Of a stretch of 64,000 bases of DNA, positions 19,160 to 25,586 are shown one piece after another (position 1 is the first letter of the stretch; every line of letters starts with the position of its first letter). The stretch covers positions 1,302,001 to 1,366,000 of the forward strand of contig NZ_SAXU01000001.1 in assembly GCF_008016455.1 (NCBI RefSeq), written 5' to 3'. This stretch comes from Brachyspira aalborgi. Lineage in GTDB: Bacteria > Spirochaetota > Brachyspiria > Brachyspirales > Brachyspiraceae. Under the pieces are notes generated by a model that saw only the letters and a list, made by a program, of their open reading frames with translations, had not been told where the DNA came from and ran no database searches. Made by a program: the position numbers and the translations under genes.

Positions 19160-20347
19160 TTAAAGCGCAGGTAAATACCAAGTAATACCTGTAGTAGCGT
19201 TGAAACCTAAACCAAGTTTTGTAAATGAAACTTGATGAGTAGTTGTTGTGCCTGCAGTATCCGTAGTAGCATAAGTGCCTGAACCGCCCAAATTTCCAAG
19301 TTGGGCTTCAAAATACCATTCAAGATTTTTCAAAGGCGTAATGTAGATTTCCGCATAAACTCCATAGCCTAAACTATAAACTTCTTTAGCGTTTTTATCG
19401 GTGCTTCCAGGTTGCTCAACTTTCAAACCTAATGTAGGTTCTAAATAAAGCGAAACTATATCGCTATTAGCAGTTAATCCCAAACCAGCTACTAAATTTA
19501 AATCCCAAGCGCCCTTTGCCAAAACTGAACTAAGAACAGGAAACCCATCAGCATTCATAATTTTAACCGCTTCTACTCTCGTGGTTCTGTGGTATTTTCC
19601 TAAAGCGCCATTATAAGCCAATCTAACATAAGGTTTTAAAGCAACTTCTTCAACCATAGAGCCAAAGTAAAGTCTAAAGTCAAAGCCGAAACTTTCGCCA
19701 ATTTTTGCGCTAACATTTCCCTCTTTGAAATTTCCGCCGCCATATCTCAAATATAATCTAATTTCAGGAAGCATATCCAAACCCGTATAATATCTAAATT
19801 GAGAATCAACGCTCACTGCATTTATACTTTTTTTAGTGCCAGTCGCATCTTTATCGTTCATAACATAAACTTGAATCGGAATAGCCATTCTGAAAGCGTT
19901 ATCTAATGCATTCAAAACTAATACAGGCGTATGCGCCACAGGGTTATAAGGTTTTAAGTAATCAGCATTGCCATTCTGTTTATAATCTTTTTTTCCAATG
20001 GTTACATTATAACCAACGCCAACGCTGATTAAAGAAGAAGTATAACCAAGTCCCATTGAGATTGAAGGCTTAAAGTCATAATTAAAACCTCTGCCTTGAG
20101 CTGGATATTCTGAGTTTTCGCTTAATAAACTTCCATAGACTCCGCCAAAATCTGCATTATTGTCGAAACCGAAAGTTCCTTTAATAGTGTCGTTTCCGAG
20201 CGTAAATCCAAGTTGGTCTAATCTTGCTCTGAACTGATTGCCATGCGTGAGGAAGAATATCCAATCCGTATCAACCCCATACATACCGAAAACTGAAGCG
20301 CTTGCCATAGACAATAAAGCTATAGCGGTTAAAAAAATCTTTCTCAT
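19160..20347 (-). CDS. vsp: Variable surface protein (Vsp family), second copy
   Basis: This 395-aa paralogue of the protein at 665-1798 is on the opposite strand. The signal peptide (residues 1-21, ending SVFG) is almost the same, and the mature start GMYGVDTDWIFFLTHGN differs at few positions. The shared core includes GLGYTSSLISVGVGYN, the block AFRMAIPIQV and the terminal TGITWYLPAL. Insertions distinguish it, notably around residues 68-85 and a Thr-rich segment near the C-terminus. ATG follows GGAGAG. It is expected to be an outer-membrane or surface protein made from its own promoter with a roughly 300-nt leader. Confidence 0.92.
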   Translation of the reverse strand: MRKIFLTAIALLSMASASVFGMYGVDTDWIFFLTHGNQFRARLDQLGFTLGNDTIKGTFGFDNNADFGGVYGSLLSENSEYPAQGRGFNYDFKPSISMGLGYTSSLISVGVGYNVTIGKKDYKQNGNADYLKPYNPVAHTPVLVLNALDNAFRMAIPIQVYVMNDKDATGTKKSINAVSVDSQFRYYTGLDMLPEIRLYLRYGGGNFKEGNVSAKIGESFGFDFRLYFGSMVEEVALKPYVRLAYNGALGKYHRTTRVEAVKIMNADGFPVLSSVLAKGAWDLNLVAGLGLTANSDIVSLYLEPTLGLKVEQPGSTDKNAKEVYSLGYGVYAEIYITPLKNLEWYFEAQLGNLGGSGTYATTDTAGTTTTHQVSFTKLGLGFNATTGITWYLPAL

Positions 20348-20653
20348 TTTTTCTCTCCTATAATTTTTTTAGATTTTTACCAAGTTTAAAACTTTCGCAA
20401 ATTTCAATTTTATCAAAGCTCCCTTGCGTCCAACTTCGTCATTGCCGAACAAACGAAGCAATCCACAATTCGCCTTGCATCGAAAAACTAAATTGTCGTT
20501 GCGGATATTTATTTCTAAATATTGGCAATTTGTTTTTCGTCCGTTTTAATCGCTCCGTTTATCGTTGCGAGATAATCGAGGCGCTTAAAACAATAAAATC
20601 AAAATCATTTGCGATTATTAAAAACAAAGGCAAATGAAAAACTTTTTAATGAA
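20348..20653 (-). other. Long vsp leader, no gene
   Basis: About 300 nt separate the predicted start of transcription from the vsp ATG. The stretch is less AT-rich than typical spacers, contains one copy of the dispersed ATTGC...GCAAT element (20437-20463) and ends with the ribosome binding site GGAGAG. I see no ORF of note in it. Confidence 0.6.
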
Positions 20654-20681
20654 ATTATACAATATGTTAAAAAAATGTCAA
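20654..20681 (-). promoter_or_regulatory. Promoter of second vsp gene
   Basis: On the minus strand TTGACA (20676-20681) and TATAAT (20654-20659) are 16 bp apart. The spacer and the bases after TATAAT resemble those of the first vsp promoter at 12 of 16 spacer positions. Confidence 0.75.
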
Positions 20682-20775
20682 CACTTAAAACAAATTTTTT
20701 TTAAAAAAATTTAATTTTTTTCAAGTGAAAATTCATATAAAAATCTATATTTAATCAAAAAAATCGTGCAACTTT

Positions 20776-20803
20776 TTGACAAATTGAGATATTTTGTTAT
20801 AAT
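20776..20803 (+). promoter_or_regulatory. Promoter of Rpn gene 2 (leaderless)
   Basis: TTGACA (20776-20781) and TATAAT (20798-20803) are 16 bp apart, then exactly 7 nt precede the ATG at 20811. The segment from TGTTATAATATATCTTATGA is identical to that of Rpn gene 1. Confidence 0.75.
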
Positions 20804-20810
20804 ATATCTT

Positions 20811-21668
20811 ATGAACGAATTTGAATATTTAGAAAAAAGCAAAAACGAAATTATTACCATTGATAGTTTAAATAAAAAAAATGATTGTTTTATCAGATAT
20901 TTATTTTCTGACGAAGGAAATGAAAATATTGTTTTAGATTTTATTAACGGAGTAATGATTGATTTAAATTTTCAAACTTTTAATAATGTTGTAATTCTTA
21001 ATCCATTTAATCTTACAAAATATTTAGACGGCAAAGAATCTATTGTTGATGTGAAATGTATAACTGAAGATAATCAAACCGTTATAATAGAAATTCAATT
21101 ACAAGGAAATCAATATTTTATTCGCAGAAGTCTTTATTATTGGGCAAATAGCTATAGTTCACTTTTAAACAAATCGGAAAATTATACAAAACTTTCGCCT
21201 GTGATTAGCATTAATGTTTTGGACTTTATTTTATTTAACGATATTAAAGATTTTCATTCTTGCTATTTATTGAAAGAAATTAAACATAATAAAATATTAA
21301 CCGACCATTGCATGTTGCATTATATTGAGCTTCCGAAATTTAATTTAAATAACGACAAAGAAAAATTATCAAGTTGGATAAAATTTTTCAAGGGGGAGAA
21401 TATGTCAAACTTAATAAAAGAGAATAATATTTTTGAAGAAGTAGAAAAGAGATGCCAAAGTTTTATCGATAGCGACCCATTGATAAATGCGTATAGAAAA
21501 AAAGAATGGAATGAATATTTTTACAAGGATATGATGAATGTAGAGAGAGAAGAAGGAATAAAAAGCGAAAAATATTTAATCGCCAAAAATTTAAAACAAA
21601 TGAACATTGATAAAGCCTTGATAAGCAAAGCAACAGGATTGAGTATTGAAGAGATAGAAAAACTTTAA
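20811..21668 (+). CDS. Rpn-family PD-(D/E)XK nuclease 2
   Basis: This 285-aa protein is counted from ATG 20811. An in-frame GTG at 20766 lies upstream of the promoter and cannot be the start. The PD-(D/E)XK core shows D80-x-K82 (SIVDVK) and E94-x-Q96 (VIIEIQ). The C-terminal tail ends in TGLSIEEIEKL, identical to the paralogue at 17014, but the rest of the protein has diverged strongly. The predicted role is a DNA nuclease that promotes recombination. It stands alone with an apparently leaderless promoter. Confidence 0.85.
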   Translation: MNEFEYLEKSKNEIITIDSLNKKNDCFIRYLFSDEGNENIVLDFINGVMIDLNFQTFNNVVILNPFNLTKYLDGKESIVDVKCITEDNQTVIIEIQLQGNQYFIRRSLYYWANSYSSLLNKSENYTKLSPVISINVLDFILFNDIKDFHSCYLLKEIKHNKILTDHCMLHYIELPKFNLNNDKEKLSSWIKFFKGENMSNLIKENNIFEEVEKRCQSFIDSDPLINAYRKKEWNEYFYKDMMNVEREEGIKSEKYLIAKNLKQMNIDKALISKATGLSIEEIEKL

Positions 21669-21997
21669 TATTTTATTTAAAAATTTTATTAAGCATTTTT
21701 AATTGCTAAAATTTATATTTAATTAAAAAAATTCCGTTTATCAATATTACAATTTAATCAAAAATTCTAAAAATCAAGTTTATCAATATATACAATTAAT
21801 TTAATTCAAAAAACTAACTTTAATAAAAAATTCGCTATTTTCCTTTAATAATAAAATCGTGTTTAGAAAAAAAAATTATAAAAAATTCCCGTAATTTTAT
21901 TTATAGAAGAAATTATTAAAATGAATTTTATTAATTTTATTTAAATTGTTTACTTTATAAAAAGTTTATCATTGCGATACTATTTAGCCGAAGCAAT
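21669..21997. repeat. AT-rich spacer with dispersed element, copy 3
   Basis: This 329-bp convergent spacer is low-complexity AT-rich sequence. The only structured part is ATTGCGATACTATTTAGCC followed by GAAGCAAT at 21971-21999, an element found again at 22988. No gene or clear terminator is visible. Confidence 0.55.
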
Positions 21998-22876
21998 TTA
22001 AATTTTTGAATTGCAATTTTTTAATTCTTCAATCCAATTATAAGAAAATCCTATATGTTCCAAATCTATATCGCTTTTATGTTCGTCTACAAGCGACATT
22101 AATTTTTTTAATGTTTCATTATTCCATTTATCTTTGAAAGGATAAAGTTTCTTAAGAGACAAAATAGCTCCAAATAATTTTCTTTTTGATTTCTCTTCTA
22201 AATTATCGATTCCAGAAGGCGCCGCCGAAAAAGTTCTAAAATATAATCTACCGTAATGAGCGCAAATGTTTCTTAAATCTGTGCAACATCGAAGCCAACT
22301 TCCTACAAATTTTGGGTTTGTTTTATAAATATCGTTAGATAAATTTTCTCTATCTTGCCAAGTCATATTTGCAAAAAATTTAGAAAGCATTCCAAATGTA
22401 AACATTTCCGATGCCGCCCAAATTGGAAACTCTCCTCCGTATTTGTATATATGATGTTTTACAAAAAGAATATTTTTATTTTTATCTATTTCTCTTTTAA
22501 AATTTTCAATAAAATTTTCATGAAGCTCCGCTTTCACAGAAAAATTAGCTTTATCCATATATCCCAAAGCTCCGTATTTATGAGCATGAAAATAAGCGAT
22601 TTTTGAACGAAGAAAAATTTCCGTTTCTTCCAATGCGTTAAACAATATTCCATGAAGTTTTCTGTCGAATTCGTAAATAGAAAAAACGCGCTCAAACGAT
22701 AAACCTTCTTCATAATTTCCATTATCTAATTTAAATGGCAAAAAATACGCGCTCAAGCGATAATAATTAACCGATTCGAGTATAGAAATGCATTTTTTAT
22801 CGTCATTTATAATGCAACCTCTTTTCTTTAATTTTTCAAGTTGTTCTTTGTATTTAAGCGGAGGTTTCGGATACAT
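21998..22876 (-). CDS. Abi_2/AbiF-type HEPN protein
   Basis: This 292-aa protein is taken from ATG 22876, preceded by GGGGAA. The frame extends 31 codons further up, but that part runs through a hairpin and U-run and is not expected to be translated. It resembles the AbiD/AbiF (Abi_2) family of abortive-infection proteins: an N-terminal LKYKEQLEKLKKRGCII helix, YYRLSAYFLPF near residue 55, and the canonical HEPN ribonuclease motif R-N-x3-H at R202-H207 (RNICAH). Such proteins cut RNA and arrest growth on phage infection. It is a single-gene unit with its own promoter and a structured 5' RNA. Family call is confident; toxin activity is inferred. Confidence 0.85.
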   Translation of the reverse strand: MYPKPPLKYKEQLEKLKKRGCIINDDKKCISILESVNYYRLSAYFLPFKLDNGNYEEGLSFERVFSIYEFDRKLHGILFNALEETEIFLRSKIAYFHAHKYGALGYMDKANFSVKAELHENFIENFKREIDKNKNILFVKHHIYKYGGEFPIWAASEMFTFGMLSKFFANMTWQDRENLSNDIYKTNPKFVGSWLRCCTDLRNICAHYGRLYFRTFSAAPSGIDNLEEKSKRKLFGAILSLKKLYPFKDKWNNETLKKLMSLVDEHKSDIDLEHIGFSYNWIEELKNCNSKI

Positions 22877-22889
22877 AAATTCCCCATAT

Positions 22890-22935
22890 AAAAAAAATGT
22901 CCCCCATGTCCGCAAAAGCGCTGGGGGTCCTGTTG
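22890..22935 (-). ncRNA. Short hairpin RNA upstream of the AbiF-like gene
   Basis: The predicted transcript begins near 22934. The segment ACCCCCAGCGC (about 22928-22918) folds with GCG (22913-22911) and TGGGGG (22906-22901), and an 8-nt T run (22897-22890) follows, as in an intrinsic terminator. It is exceptionally GC-rich for this genome. The GGGGAA ribosome binding site just downstream (22885-22880) could pair with the same CCCCC arm as an alternative. Non-coding RNAs upstream of AbiF/Abi_2 genes have been described as antitoxin-like partners; that this is one is inference. Confidence 0.6.
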
Positions 22936-22940
22936 CTTTA

Positions 22941-22969
22941 AATATACGACAAATTTTAATTTTTGTCAA
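22941..22969 (-). promoter_or_regulatory. Promoter of the hairpin RNA/AbiF-like unit
   Basis: On the minus strand TTGACA (22964-22969) and TATATT (22941-22946) are 17 bp apart. Transcription would start at about 22934, directly upstream of the GC-rich hairpin. Confidence 0.7.
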
Positions 22970-22987
22970 TTACTTTTTTAAAAATAT

Positions 22988-23034
22988 TATCATTGCTATG
23001 CTATTTAGCCGAAGCAATCCGCTTTTAATAAAAT
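22988..23034. repeat. Dispersed ATTGC...GCAAT element, copy 4
   Basis: ATTGCTATGCTATTTAGCC then GAAGCAATC is followed by CGCTTTTAATAAAATTCC. The hairpin part matches 21971-21999 and the tail matches 16943-16960. It is intergenic, between the Abi promoter and fabV. Confidence 0.6.
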
Positions 23035-23122
23035 TCCTTTTTTAATAAAACTAAATTTTAAAAAATAGCCTTAAATCAAAATAAATTATTATAAATACTA
23101 TTCACTTAACCAATTAAACTAT

Positions 23123-23151
23123 TGCAAAAAATGTTATTATATTGTATTATT
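23123..23151 (+). promoter_or_regulatory. Promoter of fabV
   Basis: TTGCAA (23123-23128) and TATTAT (23146-23151) are 17 bp apart, placing the start near 23158, about 37 nt before the fabV ATG. Confidence 0.55.
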
Positions 23152-23194
23152 ATCTGGACATTTTAGAATAAAAACTATTAAAAGGAGTATAAAA

Positions 23195-24373
23195 ATGATA
23201 GTAAAACCTCAAATATCTAATAATGTATGCAGAACTTCTCACCCATTAGGTTGCAGGCAAGAAGTTGAAAATCAAATTAATTATGTTAAATCTAAACCAA
23301 AGATTAACGCCAATATAAAAAATGCGTTGATACTTGGAGCTTCTGGCGGATACGGACTAGCAAGCAGAATAGTTTTAGCTTACGGTTTAAATGCAAATAC
23401 TATGGGCGTTTCTTTTGAAAGGGCGGCAACCGAAGAAAAAACGGCGACTCCTGGATGGTATAATAATCAAGCCTTCAGCGAGTTTGCAAAAAGAGACGGA
23501 CTAAAAGAAAAAACTATTGTGGGAGATGCTTTTTTAGAATCTTCAAAAGAAAGCATTATAAAGCAAGCTAAAGAATTCTTTGACGGAAAAATCGACATTC
23601 TAATTTATAGTTTGGCTACGGGAATAAGAAAGGACGAAAAAGAAAATATAACTTATCGTTCCACTTTAAAACCTGTAGGACAAAAGTATAAAGGAATCGG
23701 AGTCGATTTCATGAAAGAAGAGCTTATAAATGTGGAAATAGAACCCGCTACCGAAGAAGATATAAAAGCTACAGTAAAAGTTATGGGAGGCGAAGATTGG
23801 AGTTTATGGATTGAAGATTTAATTAAAGCCGATATGCTTTCAGAAAACGCTTTAACTTTAGCCTATTCTTATATCGGTCCTGAAATAACTAAAGCCATAT
23901 ACAGAGACGGAACAATCGGAAAAGCAAAAGACGATTTGGAAGAAACTGCAATTAAACTTGATAAAATGATGCAAGATAAACTCAAAGGACATGCTTATGT
24001 TAGCGTGGCAAAAGCCGTTGTCACGAGAGCGTCCGCCGTTATTCCCGCCATGCCTTTATATATAAGCATTCTATTCAAAATAATGAAAGATAAAGGAATT
24101 CATGAAGGTTGTATAGAGCAAATGTATAGACAGTTTAACGAAAAATTATTTTCAGGAAAAGGCGCGATATTGGACGAAAAACATAGATTAAGATTAGACG
24201 ATTGGGAATTAAGAGACGATGTTCAAAAAGAAGTTTTGGAATCTTGGAATAAAGTAAAAGATAACGACACTTTAAAAGCGAACGCCGACTTAAATCAATT
24301 TAGAGACGAATATTTGCATTTGCATGGTTTCGGTTTCAACGGAATCAATTATGACGCCGATGTGCAAATATAA
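23195..24373 (+). CDS. fabV: trans-2-enoyl-CoA/ACP reductase FabV
   Basis: This 392-aa enzyme reduces trans-2-enoyl-ACP or -CoA with NADH, the last step of a fatty-acid elongation or butyryl-CoA cycle, in the cytoplasm. The nucleotide-binding motif is GASGGYGLASR (residues 48-58). The FabV-type catalytic pair Y-x8-K is Y236 and K245. The N-terminus IVKPQISNNVCRTSHPLGC is typical of the family, and the length is close to the usual 390-400 aa. AAAAGGAG precedes the ATG. It is a single-gene unit with promoter and terminator. Confidence 0.95.
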   Translation: MIVKPQISNNVCRTSHPLGCRQEVENQINYVKSKPKINANIKNALILGASGGYGLASRIVLAYGLNANTMGVSFERAATEEKTATPGWYNNQAFSEFAKRDGLKEKTIVGDAFLESSKESIIKQAKEFFDGKIDILIYSLATGIRKDEKENITYRSTLKPVGQKYKGIGVDFMKEELINVEIEPATEEDIKATVKVMGGEDWSLWIEDLIKADMLSENALTLAYSYIGPEITKAIYRDGTIGKAKDDLEETAIKLDKMMQDKLKGHAYVSVAKAVVTRASAVIPAMPLYISILFKIMKDKGIHEGCIEQMYRQFNEKLFSGKGAILDEKHRLRLDDWELRDDVQKEVLESWNKVKDNDTLKANADLNQFRDEYLHLHGFGFNGINYDADVQI

Positions 24374-24408
24374 TTTATAATAAAATTAAAAATATTAAAA
24401 AATAATTA

Positions 24409-24454
24409 AAAAAATTGCTTCTTAAATAATTTATATTTACGGAGCAATTTTTAT
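24409..24454 (+). terminator. Terminator of fabV
   Basis: AAAATTGCTTC pairs with GGAGCAATTTTT across an AT-rich loop of about 19 nt and is followed by T-rich sequence. The stem is fair but the loop is long. Confidence 0.55.
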
Positions 24455-24555
24455 TTAATTTGCTTAAAAAATTTAAACAAATTTTTTTATTTTTTATTAT
24501 CTTAATAATAGATATTATGTTTAAATAAATAGCGGACATTGTCGATAATATATAT

Positions 24556-24592
24556 AAGTCAACAAAATACTATAAAATTTTTATGTTGACTT
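24556..24592. promoter_or_regulatory. Inverted repeat upstream of the xer gene
   Basis: AAGTCAAC (24556-24563) pairs with GTTGACTT (24585-24592) around a 21-nt AT-rich loop. It lies 37 nt upstream of the recombinase start, so it could be a leader hairpin or an operator. There is no T-run for a terminator. Confidence 0.45.
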
Positions 24593-24628
24593 TATTATGT
24601 ATATATTTAATTTAAGAGGCAATTTTCA

Positions 24629-25555
24629 ATGTCAGTAAAGCAGATTTCAGACAAAGAAATACTATCAATGTATTTAAACTACGAGAGAGTGGAAAAGGGC
24701 TTATCTTTAAATACTCTTGAATCCTATGGCAGAGATTTAGCGATATATCTCGATTTTTTAAGCAGAAATAAAAAAAGCGTATTAAAAGTTAGCAGAAGCG
24801 ATATTGAAAAATTTTTAGACGAAAGAAAAGAACAAGGCGCAAAATCTAGAACTGTGGCAAGAAATAAAGTTAGCGTTGTTAATCTCTATAAATTTTTGGT
24901 AATGGAAAATTATATTACAAAAAATCCAACCGATAATTTGGAGATTATAAGATTAAAAAGAAATTTGCCCGAATCTCTTACATCGCTTGAAGTTGAAAAT
25001 TTAATTTCTGTTCATAACGAAAAAACCGATAAAGGCTTGAGAGATAAGGCTATTTTTGAGCTTATGTATTCTTCGGGCTTAAGAGTAAGCGAAATTTGTT
25101 CTTTGAAAATTGAAGATATATCTTTTGAAGGAAAATATTTAAGAATATTTGGAAAAGGCAAGAGAGAGAGAATCGTCCCAATTAACGATAGCGCTTTAGA
25201 TATACTTAAAAGATACATAAATACAAGCAGAGTAATTTTAGTAAAAGGTAAAGATACCAACGAATTATTTTTAAATTTTAGAGGAGATAAAATTTCAAGA
25301 GTAGGAATTTGGAAAATAGTAAAAGAGGCTATGAGAAAGAGCGGAGTTGAAAAAAATATTCATCCTCATACTTTTAGGCATAGTTTTGCAACGCATTTAA
25401 TTCAGCATGGGGCGGATTTAAGAGCGGTGCAAAGAATGTTAGGACACTCGGATATAACGACAACGGAAATATATACTCATGTTGATTCTTCACATTTGAA
25501 AAAACAAATTGACAAACATCCTAAACATCCTAAACATACGAGAGAAAATATATAA
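24629..25555 (+). CDS. Tyrosine recombinase XerC/XerD
   Basis: This 308-aa site-specific recombinase carries an N-terminal SAM-like DNA-binding domain (about 5-95) and a C-terminal catalytic domain. The full catalytic set is visible: R152, K176, H247, R250, H273 and nucleophile Y282. Length and even sequence along the chain fit the XerD type that resolves chromosome dimers at dif. The C-terminus carries KHPKHPKH, made by a 9-bp repeat, which is unusual. The next gene follows after 31 nt. I cannot tell XerC from XerD by eye. Confidence 0.9.
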   Translation: MSVKQISDKEILSMYLNYERVEKGLSLNTLESYGRDLAIYLDFLSRNKKSVLKVSRSDIEKFLDERKEQGAKSRTVARNKVSVVNLYKFLVMENYITKNPTDNLEIIRLKRNLPESLTSLEVENLISVHNEKTDKGLRDKAIFELMYSSGLRVSEICSLKIEDISFEGKYLRIFGKGKRERIVPINDSALDILKRYINTSRVILVKGKDTNELFLNFRGDKISRVGIWKIVKEAMRKSGVEKNIHPHTFRHSFATHLIQHGADLRAVQRMLGHSDITTTEIYTHVDSSHLKKQIDKHPKHPKHTRENI

Positions 25556-25586
25556 TTAAAATATAAATAAAGGAATAATTTTAAAA

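Noticed and set aside
20766-20810. GTG start for the second Rpn protein
   Set aside because: This codon lies upstream of the -35 box; the ATG at 20811 fits the promoter and the homologue at 17014.
17014-21668. Rpn genes as insertion sequences
   Set aside because: No terminal inverted repeats or target-site duplications flank either gene; the similarity of their upstream segment is a promoter.
22877-22969. N-terminal extension of the AbiF-like protein
   Set aside because: The extra 31 codons pass through the hairpin and U-run and start inside the -35 box; the ATG at 22876 has a ribosome binding site and matches where the family begins.
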